The notes under the pieces are model-generated. The model was not told the DNA's origin and ran no database searches. It saw only the letters and a program-made list of their open reading frames with translations. From contig OX328130.1 of assembly GCA_946811695.1 (NCBI GenBank), positions 74,365,353-74,429,352 of the forward strand: DNA of 64,000 nucleotides, in the 5' to 3' direction. Below, one piece after another: positions 57,501-63,919 of this stretch; position 1 is the first letter of the stretch; each line of letters opens with the position of its first letter. Both the position numbers and the translations under genes were made by a program. The DNA comes from Gonocerus acuteangulatus. Taxonomy: Eukaryota; Arthropoda; Insecta; Hemiptera; Coreidae.

Positions 57501-60461
57501 TTTTTAAATTATTATTTTAAAACATTTACTATTAATGTGAACTGAATTGATGTTATAATGATATTTCTTTATTATTTGTTGTTAATGGTTATTATACTTT
57601 TTTTTTTATTAGATTTCAGACAACTATAGAACTCAGAACATTATTAATAACTGTCTAAAGAGTATATCCACTAGAGCTGCATGATAAAATAAAAATGAAA
57701 TGAAGTACAATTCTAAATGAAATTTGAAATTCATGGATTTTAAATATTCTTTAAGTTTAAATGGTCTAATTAAGCAAGCAGATAATAAAAAAGAGTATTA
57801 AAAACAAAAGAAGAGCAAAGCCTAAAGCTAACAATTGTAAATTACAAAAACTTCATTTCATATGACTAAACTACATGAAGTCATTACCAAGAGAGAAAAT
57901 ACAAAAAATAACTTCTATTTCAAACAATAAGTTGGTTTTTATTATTAGAGATAGGAGAAGTGTTAAGGTGAAGGAAGAAAACGAAAGAGACATCAGTGTT
58001 TGCTGTGGGAGAGCAGAATTTATTCTCATCGTACAAGTGTTAGCATTATGTAAGAGAAGTTATGTTGCATTCACAACACTTTGTTTTGGAGTTCAATGGA
58101 TTTTTAATAATAAAAAAAAATATTATGAATATTTCTTAAAATATAGCCAGGTCTGCAGAACGTTGCCCACCCCAGGCGTAGGGGAGGGATTAGTCTTTAG
58201 TATCATTAATAATATTTATTAAAAATATTAGTCGTGAGTGTTGACGCCAGCTTTGTGCCTTGGGTCACGGATTCTATTCCAACAAGGAGTGATGGCATTT
58301 CTTTTAAAAAAAGAAATGAAATTAGCCTTATGCTGACAAGAAATTGGCGGTAACATTTTTTTTCTCTTGAAAACAGGCAACAATTCAACTTTTTTCTTCA
58401 AAGCACCAATAAAACGAGTAAACTGATGAGTAATTAGGACTACTTCTACTATACTAGTTTATCTCACATGAATCTTCTTAGGCAAATTTGTAGACAGAAT
58501 TTATTCTCATCGTACAAGTGTTAGCATTATGTAAGAGAAGATACGAATTAATAGTGACAGTCAAGCTGCACTTAAGGCACTTGCATCGCATAGTGTCTCC
58601 TCGAAATTAGTGCTTGATTGCCACAGTGCCCTAAGTGATCTGGGCAGGCGTAACAGGGTTACGCTTGTGTGGGTGCCGGGACATGAGGGCATTGAGAAGG
58701 CCGATGAGCTGGCAAGGAAGGGATCGGAGGAGATACTTCATGGTCCTGAGCCGTTCTTCGGTGTTTCAAAAAGCTTTGTCAAAAAGGTAGTAAATGCCTG
58801 GGAACAAGATGAAATTCAAAAGAATTGGCAGGCTAAGCCAGGTATGAGGCAGGCAAAGCTACTTGTCCGGATCTCGAAAGATAGGACAGGGTATTTCCTT
58901 CAACTAACAAGAAAAGAACTAAGAAGGATAGTCGGACTTCTCTCTGGACATGGTCCGCTAAGAAAACACCTGTGCACGATGGGACTAATAGAGGACCCTA
59001 CATGTCGCTGGTGCCTCGAAGAAGAGGAAACCTCACAGCACGTCCTCTGCGAATGTGAGGCGTTGGCCTACAACAGGCTAGTGCACATAGGGAAGGCAAT
59101 TGCTACGCCCAAGGACATAGCCGAGGCTACTCCCAAGGAGCTCAAGCTATATGTGAGGAGCTGCAAGTTGGAAAGGGAGTAAGACAGGGACGCAAATCAC
59201 AATAGATCCAATGGGGTCGCAGTGAACAAGGGCGAAGGGCCCAGGTCCCTTTATATTGTATTGTATTGTATTGTATGTAAGAGAAGTTATGTTGCATTCA
59301 CAACACTTTGTTTTGGAGTTTAATGGATTTTTAATAATAAAAAAAATATTATGAATATTTCTTAAAATATAGCCAGGTCTGCAGAACGTTGCCCACCCCA
59401 GGCGTAGGGGAGGGATTAGTCTTTAGTATCATTAATAATATTTATAAAAAATATTAGTCGTGAGTGTTGACGCCAGCTTTGTGCCTTGGGTCACGGATTC
59501 TAATCCAACAAGGAGTGATGGCATTTCTTTTAAAAAAAGAAATGAAATTAGCCTTATGCTGACAAGAAATTGGCGGTAACATTTTTTTTCTCTTGAAAAC
59601 GGGCAACAATTCAACTTTTTTCTTCAAAGCACCAATAAAAGGAGTAAACTGATGAGTAATTAGGACTACTTCTACTATACTAGTTTATCTCACATGAATC
59701 TTCTTAGGCAAATTTGTGGAGGCATTCAATTGGTGTGCCAGTGACTTTTTCCGATCACATGATCTCTAGTGCAGATAACAGTTCATTTCCGTTTGTTTAT
59801 TTATTACTAACTCGAATCTATATGAGTTGAAGAGTAGTTTGATGTTATATCTGACATGAAAAGAAGCAAAAATGAATTTAATACAACCTAGCAGTGTTTT
59901 GGAATTTAAAATAACAATGTTTAAGGCCCTTCGAAGGTATATACTTCTACATGGAAGAGAGAAATGCCAGAGAGGATATCAAATGAAGATATTTGGTTTT
60001 TGTTCCTCATTTTATTCTCTAAATTAACATATGATAAGAACATAGTACTAAAAAATCAGTGTGTTTAGAAAAAGTCACTGGCGCCCAATTTGAGGTATCA
60101 ATTTCGGATTTGTTAATTCCAATTAAACAGAATTTACAAATGCTTTTAAAATATCAAGCAATATATTAATACTGCTTGATGTGCTGATAATTTCTTAGAA
60201 CAGCAAACACTAATGACAAAGATTGGGTTAATCGGACAAGGAAACGGTTGAGGATACAGAGAGGAAGGTAGGATATGGAATGAGAATACCGTGGAGTAAG
60301 AAGGAGCATGCTTCTGGGAGATAGTAATGCTGATGGAACAAACTTGTCAATAGCTGGTGGCGGATATCTGTCGTTCACATAGTCTCCGTACGCAGAAGGC
60401 GCAGGTCCGTTCTGGTAGCCAGAGTCATCGTAGTCCATGTAGTTCTGTGTGCCAGGGCCAC
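41069..60461 (-). CDS. hnRNP L / smooth-type RNA-binding protein, C-terminal half (seven exons, 5' part outside window)
   Basis: The gene encodes a nuclear pre-mRNA-binding protein of the hnRNP L/PTB family, which binds CA-rich RNA and regulates splicing (known for the family). Seven coding exons join in frame: 60290-60461, 55772-55961, 52407-52528, 48093-48243, 45947-46073, 45396-45488, 41069-41163. All inner borders have GT/AG and compatible phases. Visible domains are a Tyr/Gly/Pro-rich linker, RRM3 (VLMAYGLDP ... [19 protein letters not shown] ... [18 protein letters not shown] ... LFGGQLQL), the linker FSKQTF ... [13 protein letters not shown], and RRM4 ([16 protein letters not shown] ... 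[15 protein letters not shown] ... [12 protein letters not shown]), ending [10 protein letters not shown]. The [11 protein letters not shown] and MKLCFSSS blocks are diagnostic of hnRNP L rather than PTB. RRM1, RRM2 and the promoter lie beyond 60461. No frameshift or stop interrupts it, so it is probably functional. Confidence 0.95.
41395..41510. repeat. GC-rich repeat block, copy 1
   Basis: GACATGCGCGCCGAGGCTGA, CGGCGGCGGCGCGCTGG and AAAATGGCCGGCGGCGGCGG form a very GC-rich island in an AT-rich intron. The preceding GTTGACTGCTCCAGCAGTCG then AGAGCAGCTGGGAAC recurs at 42805-42838. The GC block itself recurs in opposite orientation at 42650-42790. Confidence 0.6.
41544..41586. repeat. (TA)n microsatellite
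   Basis: Pure TA run. Confidence 0.95.
41880..42025 (+). repeat. tRNA-derived SINE (SINE-2)
   Basis: A B-box (GTGGGTTCGATCCCCACC) is followed by a unique body with an imperfect hairpin (GGAATGTTCTCATCCC / GTTGGGAACATTCC), then GGCGCTAATGGCCTAGACGT, CGATGCGCCGT and poly(A). Related tails lie at 18370, 29106 and 45105 (reverse). It is not a tRNA gene: the A-box side is incomplete. Inserted antisense to the hnRNP L gene. Confidence 0.72.
42045..42535. repeat. Dispersed repeat, copy 1, interrupted by a LINE 3' UTR
   Basis: 42045-42180 (GAAAATGAGACACTTAATGA, ATACTGTCAGTTTCCTGTTG) and 42418-42535 (AAAGATCAAACCCTATCCAT, TAAGAACGGAACCGCGCTAA) are inverted relative to 46855-46990 and 46505-46625. 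Between them 42196-42417 is a copy of the 3' UTR seen at 43140-43330. A LINE tail therefore inserted into this copy. Confidence 0.7.
42196..42417 (+). mobile_element. RLE-type LINE 3' UTR, severely 5'-truncated copy
   Basis: CATCCATCACTATCTCC, CTTACATCTTCAGCCTGAAA, CGAATGGATGATAAGCACGC, CTAGCAACCCAATTTAATTG, TTTTAAATAAAGTTTTCTCT match 43140-43325 in order. It holds only the UTR, no coding part. Confidence 0.75.
42640..42870. repeat. GC-rich repeat block, copy 2 (inverted)
   Basis: AAAATGGCGCCGGCCGG, CTTGGCGCGCCGACTG, GGCTCGGCGGCGGCGGCG, AGCGGCGCCGGCGCGGCG, then GCATGTCTACTCATG, which is the inverse of the TACTAGACATGCGCGCC start of copy 1. GACTGTTCCAGCAGTCGAGA and GACTGCTCCAGCAGTTCTC follow. 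An open minus-strand frame here is caused by the GC bias. Confidence 0.55.
42923..43335 (+). mobile_element. RLE-type (R2-like) LINE C-terminus and 3' UTR
   Basis: An open segment of about 50 codons (42923-43072, TGA stop) reads [17 protein letters not shown] and ends [11 protein letters not shown]. The W-x-x-G-x-RGT-I-P block and the C-terminal helix ending NHxYG match 54700-54890 ([13 protein letters not shown] ... IVNHHLYGG), the C-terminal part after the restriction-like endonuclease in R2-like LINEs. The 3' UTR follows, ending AATAAAGTTTTCTCTC. It is 5' truncated in the intron of hnRNP L, on the opposite strand. Confidence 0.7.
43650..44010 (+). repeat. Repeat A right-end fragment with rearranged body
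   Basis: 43905-44005 (TCATTTTCACTACCTACTAA, GCAGGATCGATGAAGATTTG, GAGTGCAACTTTAATAG, TCCTTCGGATAGTGC) matches the right end of repeat A. The part before it (GTTCTTCCGCCACAAAACTT then GATATATAGC) is the inverse of 32545-32590. One segment is therefore flipped relative to the copy at 31200. Confidence 0.6.
44240..44440 (+). repeat. tRNA-derived SINE-like element
   Basis: A possible pol III B-box (GAGTTCGAAACTGAG at about 44308) lies in a 200-bp block of balanced composition (GGAGAAAAGCCCAACCTTAG, CCCCACATAGG), followed by A-rich sequence and a TA run at 44488. The A-box is not convincing. It does not fold as a tRNA. Confidence 0.4.
44488..44554. repeat. (TA)n microsatellite
   Basis: Pure TA run. 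Confidence 0.95.
45099..45190 (-). repeat. SINE-2 tail fragment with long poly(T)
   Basis: A T run of about 50 bases, then ACGGCGCATCAACTATTTGG and CTATTAGCGCC, is the reverse complement of the SINE-2 tail (GGCGCTAATnG ... GATGCGCCGT-polyA). It runs in sense with hnRNP L. Confidence 0.65.
45396..45488 (-). CDS. hnRNP L exon: middle of RRM4
   Basis: Acceptor CTATGATTTCAG, donor CAG|GTAAAT. It encodes [20 protein letters not shown] and [19 protein letters not shown] is the beta3 strand of RRM4. Phases fit both neighbours. Confidence 0.95.
45714..45918 (-). repeat. tRNA-derived SINE (SINE-1), intronic
   Basis: Minus strand: GGAGGCCCGGAGCAGTGAGT (tRNA-like head with A-box), GTTGGATCGATTCCCCC (B-box region), GGGTGGTGGCTTTTC, GGTGACCTATAGATAACCC, then GGACGTTAAAATTTAAATAA. 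Other copies are at 46139-46295 and 63109-63330. It sits 29 bp downstream of a splice donor of the hnRNP L gene, in the same orientation. Confidence 0.8.
45947..46073 (-). CDS. hnRNP L exon: start of RRM4
   Basis: Acceptor GTTACCTTTTAG, donor AAG|GTATTT. It encodes [20 protein letters not shown], the beta1-alpha1 part of RRM4, then [25 protein letters not shown] begins only 29 bp beyond the donor (45714-45918). Confidence 0.95.
46139..46295 (-). repeat. SINE-1 copy, head truncated
   Basis: It matches 45714 through TAACGTCCATTATAATTAAC, GGTTATCTATAGGTCACCAC and AAAGAAAAGCCACCACACC, then breaks up in the tRNA-like head (GGGAATCACCCTTGGCAC). Confidence 0.75.
46505..46990. repeat. Dispersed repeat, copy 2 (inverted relative to 42045-42535)
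   Basis: AGTCCAACTCGCAGGAATTG, CATAGCACGGTTCCGTTCAT, GGGTTTGATCTTTCATG and, further on, GCCACAACAGGAAGCTGACAG with TTTCTCATTTTCATGCC are the reverse complement of copy 1, in the expected order. The middle (46640-46850) is unrelated to the LINE tail at 42196, which confirms that tail as an insertion. Confidence 0.68.
46991..48092. other. Intronic AT-rich stretch with a Penelope-like motif
   Basis: At 47515-47560, TCAACGTTTTGCCAGACACT then CTGCTGGCTTCCTCAGGG resembles the inverse of Penelope-like 3' ends (CTGAGGAAGCCAGCAG ... GGCAAAACG). Nothing else is recognised. Confidence 0.35.
48093..48243 (-). CDS. hnRNP L exon: RRM3-RRM4 linker
   Basis: Acceptor CTTGTTTGCAG, donor AAG|GTAAAA. It encodes [40 protein letters not shown] and [10 protein letters not shown]. 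The [13 protein letters not shown] segment is among the most conserved hnRNP L signatures. Confidence 0.96.
50475..51645 (+). repeat. Repeat A, most complete copy
   Basis: The borders are fixed by the interrupted right arm of the fold-back element: it begins near AAAAAAGTCCGTCACGCAGG and ends near TTCGGAGGAAAGTGCTAAAA. AAATT occurs at both junctions and may be a short target duplication. Inside, a module of about 150-170 bp with AACCGATTTAGTTTATTTTT, GTTTCGTnGAAATA and GGGTCCGGAGTAAACCCCCC is repeated three to four times (50820-51290), followed by (TA)n and TTTTAACGGGGGTCATTTTC. The CTTTCCTTCGGAGGAAAG hairpin followed by CTAA is reminiscent of Helitron 3' ends, but no Rep/helicase or 5' TC terminus was confirmed. 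Confidence 0.8.
51337..51512. repeat. (TA)n microsatellite with TGCA interruptions
   Basis: About 175 bp of TA with four ATGCAT interruptions in two closely spaced pairs, suggesting an internal duplication of an 80-bp stretch. It occupies the same place in repeat A as the TA run at 27356. Confidence 0.95.
51885..52265. repeat. 36-bp minisatellite built of short palindromes
   Basis: The unit is TTGTGATTACTGTTGTAATC then ACAGAAAAAA, about 36 bp, with GTGATTAC and GTAATCAC forming an inverted repeat inside each unit. Six to seven regular copies lie at 51900-52130, and degenerate ones follow to 52265. An open minus-strand frame (NHNLFCDYNC-like) is a by-product. Confidence 0.88.
52407..52528 (-). 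CDS. hnRNP L exon: end of RRM3
   Basis: Acceptor GTTTCGTTTAG, donor GG|GTGAGT. It encodes 40 residues plus two bases: [40 protein letters not shown]. This is the RNP1-like beta3 strand (GCAMIQM), alpha2 and beta4 of RRM3. Confidence 0.95.
52529..53310. other. Intronic stretch, nothing recognised
   Basis: No frames or termini of note. 53020-53190 is pyrimidine-rich and less AT-rich than its surroundings. Confidence 0.5.
53311..53973. mobile_element. Possible hAT-like element
   Basis: CAGGGGTGCTCAAACGG on the left and GAGTTTGAGCACTCATG on the right are roughly inverted (CAnGnGTGCTCAAAC). CAGGGGT termini are usual for hAT elements. No 8-bp duplication could be aligned and no transposase is visible. 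Confidence 0.35.
54227..54899 (+). pseudogene. R2-like (RLE) LINE Pol C-terminus with frameshifts
   Basis: Three parts appear in order. First is a zinc-knuckle block [20 protein letters not shown] (C-x2-C-x7-H-x4-C). Then, after a frameshift, comes [19 protein letters not shown], matching the restriction-like endonuclease core position of R2-type elements (compare PDILIIDKG at 61400). Last is [17 protein letters not shown] and [13 protein letters not shown], the C-terminal helix block also seen at 42923. At least two frame changes separate these blocks, so it is a pseudogene. TTTTTACTCA...CATCAGC-AC occurs at 54143-54173 and about 55275-55307 and may be a decayed target duplication; this is uncertain. 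It lies in the hnRNP L intron on the opposite strand. Confidence 0.78.
55500..55700. repeat. 40-bp minisatellite, five units
   Basis: The unit is GTTTGGGCTGGGCGATGATA then GGTCAGTGAGTGAGTGAGTG; it starts at 55501, 55541, 55581, 55621 and, after an extra GAGT, 55665. Units are nearly identical. It sits 70 bp beyond the donor of the RRM3 exon, inside the intron. Confidence 0.95.
55772..55961 (-). CDS. hnRNP L exon: start of RRM3
   Basis: It encodes [20 protein letters not shown] and [11 protein letters not shown], the beta1-alpha1 part of RRM3 with the family-typical [10 protein letters not shown]. Donor AGG|GTGAGT is strong. The acceptor is ambiguous: TGTACAG at 55962 or CTGGCAG at 55935 both keep frame, and neither has a good pyrimidine tract. 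This could reflect alternative 3' splice sites that differ by nine codons. Confidence 0.85.
56149..56509. mobile_element. MITE with TTA target-site duplication (Harbinger-like)
   Basis: AGGGGCCCTCACACTG at the left pairs with CAGTGTGAGGGCCTCT at the right (15 of 16). TTA flanks both ends (56146-56148 and 56510-56512). Inside is a strong hairpin, GGGGGGGTGGTTGAGAG / CTCTCAACCCCCCCC, around 56420-56460. 361 bp, no transposase. Confidence 0.82.
57031..57400. mobile_element. Tc1/mariner-like MITE (TA flanks) hosting a piggyBac-like MITE
   Basis: TGAGGCGATGACTTTCAAAA at the left pairs with TTTTGAAAGTCGTCGCCTCA at the right (19 of 20). TA flanks both ends (57029-57030 and 57401-57402). No coding. 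Contains the insertion at 57059-57170. Confidence 0.8.
57059..57170. mobile_element. piggyBac-like MITE at TTAA, nested
   Basis: CCCAATAGCGC and GCGCTAATGGG are inverted ends (10 of 11), each next to TTAA (57055-57058 and 57171-57174). 112 bp, no coding. It lies inside the TA-flanked MITE and is younger than it. Confidence 0.75.
57401..58013. other. Intronic AT-rich stretch, nothing recognised
   Basis: No frame or termini of note. Confidence 0.5.
58541..59182 (+). pseudogene. LINE Pol fragment: RNase H domain and zinc knuckle
   Basis: The frame is open from the truncation point. [13 protein letters not shown] carries a catalytic Asp of RNase [21 protein letters not shown] is the last RNase H motif with its His and Asp. 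After a linker, [19 protein letters not shown] and the knuckle C-x2-C-x8-H-x4-C ([18 protein letters not shown]) close the protein, with a TAA after KLERE. Over 210 codons have no defect, so the insertion is recent, but endonuclease and reverse transcriptase are missing and it cannot act alone. An RNase H after the reverse transcriptase points to the I/R1/Jockey superfamily. Confidence 0.9.
58541..59274 (+). mobile_element. 5'-truncated I/R1/Jockey-superfamily LINE with 12-bp target-site duplications
   Basis: ATGTAAGAGAAG occurs at 58529-58540 and 59275-59286 and brackets the insert, which is absent from unit 1 of the tandem duplication. This is a filled versus empty site comparison within one window. 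The 3' end is (TTGTA)n. The insert carries an intact RNase H to C-terminus frame. Confidence 0.93.
59718..60289. other. Intronic stretch, nothing recognised
   Basis: AT-rich; no frames or termini recognised. Confidence 0.5.
60290..60461 (-). CDS. hnRNP L exon: Tyr/Gly/Pro-rich linker before RRM3
   Basis: Acceptor TTTTTGATTGCAG then GTGGCCCTGGC. Translation includes [16 protein letters not shown] and [20 protein letters not shown], a low-complexity linker of the kind found between RRM2 and RRM3. The donor CG|GTATTC at 60284-60289 was chosen because its phase (two spare bases) fits either acceptor of the next exon. It is a weak donor, so the 3' limit is less certain than the 5' one. Confidence 0.75.
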
Positions 60462-60620
60462 CTGCAATCAAAAACACAGCAAAGGGTTAATAGCTGTTGG
60501 AAGGCTGGTAGCTAGGTAGTCTGGCTATCATTAAAAAAAACCTAATCTAAAATGGGATTCAATGTTTTTAAAAGCATCACTCTGATTTAGTGCAGTCCAG
60601 CTATTTAGACTAAGATTTAA

Positions 60621-60929
60621 CTCTTAGGCTGCAAGCCACAAAATCATAGAAATTACCCAGGCCATTCAGTTTTTCAAACTAAATCCTTTGTTATTTTCCA
60701 ACTAAATCCTTTGTTATTTTATGATAATTATATTTAATTTTTTATTACATTTAGTTACAACATTGTGAACGTGTAAAATTTATACACAAGGCCTGGCGGT
60801 AAGTTTTCTACTCATTGTTGTTCCAGGAGGACAATTTGTGTCTCAAACCAAACCCTATACTGGGTATCAAGTTGATACACATGGCATCTTACTGAACCCA
60901 GACTGTGTATCAATTTGATACACTAAGTG
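60621..60929. mobile_element. Possible piggyBac-like MITE at TTAA
   Basis: TTAA at 60617-60620 and 60930-60933 flank CTCTTAGGCTGC on the left and the complement CACTTAGTGTATC on the right; only CnCTTAG is shared. The left terminus is very like the element at 38392. Two palindromes, GTATCAAGTTGATAC and GTATCAATTTGATAC, lie near the right end. Tentative. Confidence 0.4.
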
Positions 60930-61348
60930 TTAAGTGGGTACAATCTATTTAGTAACTATGAAATTTTAGTGTTGCAGAATGTCTAGAACGCCCTAAAAAG
61001 CTTCATTTGGACATAAAACTTGAAAAGCGAACTAAATAAATAATTATTGAGGAATATGATGTTCTAAATGTGTTTAGACCTTCTGAAACAATAAAATGAC
61101 AAAGTGATAAGTACCAAGTAAGTAAGTAAGTATAACCACATGTTATAATATAAAACAATCTTTATAAATCAAACACTTTCAACACTGAGTAATCTTCAAA
61201 TGTGTTTAGAAAGTAGAATATCCCACACATTGGTAACATCATTTTTATTTACCAAAGTTTTAACCTTTGAATCAAAAACCTCATCAGAATAAAATATACG
61301 CACTGTTCATATTAACATAGATACTATAATAATAATAATAATAATAAT

Positions 61349-61720
61349 AAAATTCGCGAAGCAATGTTAACGGACCGTACTGTCCATCACAATAAACCAG
61401 ACATTCTTATCATTGACAAGGGAAGTAAGACAGCCGATATTATTGATTTCGCAATCCCCAATGATGAGAATGTCCGGAAATCATATGCTGAGAAACTGTG
61501 CAAGTATCAGGAGTTGGCCATAGAGCTGAATGACTTGTATAAGTTGGATTCCGCAAGGATTACAGCCGTCATAATCTCGACCAACGGGCTCATTCCAAAA
61601 ACGACGATTGCCGCAAATAACTATTTGAAACTGCCGGAGGATCTAATTAAAAATGCCCAACAAGCGGTCCTGCTTGATACCGCCAGAACGGTTCGGAAAT
61701 TTTTAAATGAACGCCCGTAA
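61349..61720 (+). pseudogene. LINE Pol C-terminus, restriction-like endonuclease (RLE) segment
   Basis: The intact segment of about 123 codons opens KIREAMLTDRTVHHNKPDIL. KPDILIIDKGSKTADIIDFA and PNDENVRKSYAEKLCKYQEL carry the PD ... D ... EK..KY pattern of the PD-(D/E)XK-like nuclease in the C-terminal part of R2-like LINEs. The end VLLDTARTVRKFLNERP is typical of the family. Truncated at the 5' end, so not autonomous. Confidence 0.75.
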
Positions 61721-61850
61721 AAAATCAACAAAAAAAAATCGATAAAAACAATTCTTTCGGTTGGCAACGGCCCCCGAAAGAATTTATCCCAGGTGACTGA
61801 GGAGAAAACCCCCAATAATAATAATCTTCTATAATAATAATAATAACCTT
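61349..61850 (+). mobile_element. RLE-type LINE 3' end with (AAT)n tail
   Basis: The copy starts abruptly after an (ATA)n run at 61325-61348. It has a coding part (61349-61720), a short UTR with the hairpin ATTCTTTCGG ... CCGAAAGAAT at 61750-61783, and (AATAAT)n stretches to about 61850. No clear target duplication, because both edges are simple repeats. Confidence 0.7.
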
Positions 61851-62600
61851 CTAGCTACCTTTCTTATAAATAATTTTAAAATTTGAATACTAATGCTTCT
61901 CTTATCTACAACATTCAACCTAATCGAAGGTTTCTATGTTTATTAGATGGTATTTCTTAAATTAATCACTCATTTCATGTCACTAGGAGGTCATTGCTGA
62001 CGAGCTGTGAGTAAATCGGATCGGATCGGGTCGAGACCAATGTAGGCACTCGCTTCGGCCGTTGTCGGTCAAACGAAACCGGATCGGATCGGGAGAAATA
62101 AGGGTCACAAGTAGGTGCAGCCAAACAATTTGCATCTGATTATTTTTACTAAAATGTAGGAAAGTATATTGATTTCTGATCCTGAGATTTAAGGGAGAAG
62201 CGTAGGCCTAATGAAAAAGATTGACCAAGTGCCTTAGAAGGGAGGGTAGCTTAGATAAAACCCAAGACTAACAAGTAAACACCAGCCTACAGGAGCAAGA
62301 TAACATATCTCTTATCAGTAGGAGGAGAAAAATACCTCCAGTCCTTATCTTTTAGTGCAAGACCAGCTCAGGGTTTTGGGAATAGATGGGCTTGCATTAG
62401 CGGGCAAATCTATACTCATCAATATCTCTTCTCTATCGTGAGATATACACATTAATACAGGGGAGCTGTAATCCCATGTCATTAAACTAACAGCTTCATC
62501 ATTTTAGGGAAAATACTATTTTGTGTGGTCAAAATCAAAACCATTTTCTACAATTTATGGATAACAAATAAAACAACATTTTTCAATTCTTTATGACATA
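61851..62600. other. No gene recognised; ATCGGATCGG-rich spot at 62010-62095
   Basis: CGGATCGGATCGGG occurs twice (about 62019 and 62078) about 60 bp apart, around CACTCGCTTCGGCCG. I do not recognise it. The rest has no coding signal. Confidence 0.35.
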
Positions 62601-63395
62601 ACTTTTATATGGGATGTTAAAGTACAACAAAAAAAATAGTAAGTTTTAATTCCTCGAAAACAAAATGGCAGCGCAGTGTCAGACAAACGGAAAAAACCCT
62701 CATTTTTTTAGGGTGATAGTTTGCAGGTTGCAATTTTTAATCTAGAACAAGAAACTAAAATTATTTTGAAAGAAGAAATTTAAGAAATATTAATCTTTCC
62801 GAAAATGGTGAACGATTCTTCATTTTCTATTAAACAATCCCTCGAAAATCGGTCATAAAATCTTAATTATTCGATAAATGGAAAAATCCCTACGTACTGT
62901 ACTACCAAATATCATTAGGAATCTGCAGTTAAAAATTGATCAGGTGAAGATTGAAAGCGCTAGCGTATCACCCGATTCGAAAAACTTACGAGAAAATCGG
63001 CTTTAAAATGATTTTTTTTTCATAATTTTTTGCAATAAAAAAAAAATGGGTTTTCATTTTGAAATGTATCAGTACTTCAGTTGAAAAATCAAATTTTTGA
63101 CACACTTATTTTTTATTTGTTTATTTAAATTTTAACGTCCATTATTATTAACTACAAATTTTAGGAAGGGTTATCTACAGGTTACCACCCTTTTCTAGGC
63201 AGGACAGAGCTGATGCCTTTTCCTGTTTCTAAAGAAAAGCCACCACCCCATAGTGGGAATCGAACCCACGACCTTTGGCACGAAGTGTTAAGTGCTCACG
63301 CCTTAACGCTCACGGCTACCGGGCCTCCAATTGGCACATTTAAAAACTGTTACGGCACATAAACACACTTGGATATTATTTCTGATTAGTTAAGG
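62600..63395. repeat. Dispersed element containing the satellite progenitor sequence
   Basis: 62832-62935 matches one satellite monomer. The block CCTACGTACTGTACTACCAA then ATATCATTAGGAATCTGC differs from the satellite at three positions, and CCCTCGAAAATCGG matches CCGTCGAAAATCG upstream. The single copy has about ten more bases in the middle. From 62935 on it continues into the sequence that flanks the array at 13075-13300. A SINE-1 is inserted at 63109-63330 and a Jockey end follows at 63396. Confidence 0.85.
63109..63330 (-). repeat. SINE-1, full length, with target-site duplication
   Basis: Minus strand head GGAGGCCCGGTAGCCGTGAG (A-box region), GGTCGTGGGTTCGATTCCCA (B-box), body, then AATTTAAATAAACAAATAA tail. 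The flanks TTGACACACTTA (63097-63108) and TTGGCACATTTA (63331-63342) are 10 of 12 identical, a decayed duplication. The related flank at 13240 has TGGCACATTTAAAA uninterrupted and shows the empty site. The head is too diverged for a working tRNA. Confidence 0.85.
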
Positions 63396-63919
63396 AACAC
63401 ATCGAAAATCAGACGTATCCAAACATTCCAATCCAAGGTCCTAAGAACAATAGTCGATGCTCCTTTTTATGTTTCCAACTTCAACCTCCATAAAGACCTC
63501 AATATCCCACTCGTTAATGATGTTGTATTATCCAGATTCCAACGTTTCCATCCTAAACTTTCCGCTCATCAAAATCCTGAAGTCCTCTCCCTATCAAGTG
63601 CCACCCACCCACTCTCTCCACCGAGGCGACTCAAAAGACATTGGCCTAGAGATCTGCTGCAGTGACCAAGTGAAGTGTTAGCAATGGCTTTCTCTTTGTT
63701 CAAGTGCGACAATTTTCTGTGGCTCACCGATCTCTCTTTGACTCCAGCCACAGGTCGGAGCAGAAGGGAGCTTGTGTAGGCACCTTTCAACGTCATCTGA
63801 GCGTCTTTCTGGCGTTAATCGAGGATGAAGTTGGAAGGCCTTGAGCACAGAACCTTCATATTGTATCATTCATCATATTACCAGATGTATTTATATACAG
63901 GATGTAATAATCAATAAAG

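Larger units (their letters stand above)
58014..59717. repeat. Tandem duplication (~480-bp unit), second unit split by a LINE
   Basis: Unit 1 is 58014-58493. Unit 2 starts at 58494 with the same CAGAATTTATTCTCATCGTA, is interrupted at 58541 by a LINE, and resumes at 59287 to end near 59717. The two copies differ by only a few substitutions and length changes in A/T runs. Paired minus-strand frames (58206-58388 and 59432-59614) are the same by-product in both units. Confidence 0.93.

Noticed and set aside
58206..59614. Paired 60-codon minus-strand frames
   Set aside because: Identical by-products in both units of the tandem duplication; no domain and no conservation argument.
63230..63330. 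tRNA gene
   Set aside because: Pol III A- and B-box-like sequences are present, but acceptor and anticodon stems do not pair, and there are two more diverged copies with tails; it is a SINE head. The same applies at 41880, 44308 and 36070.
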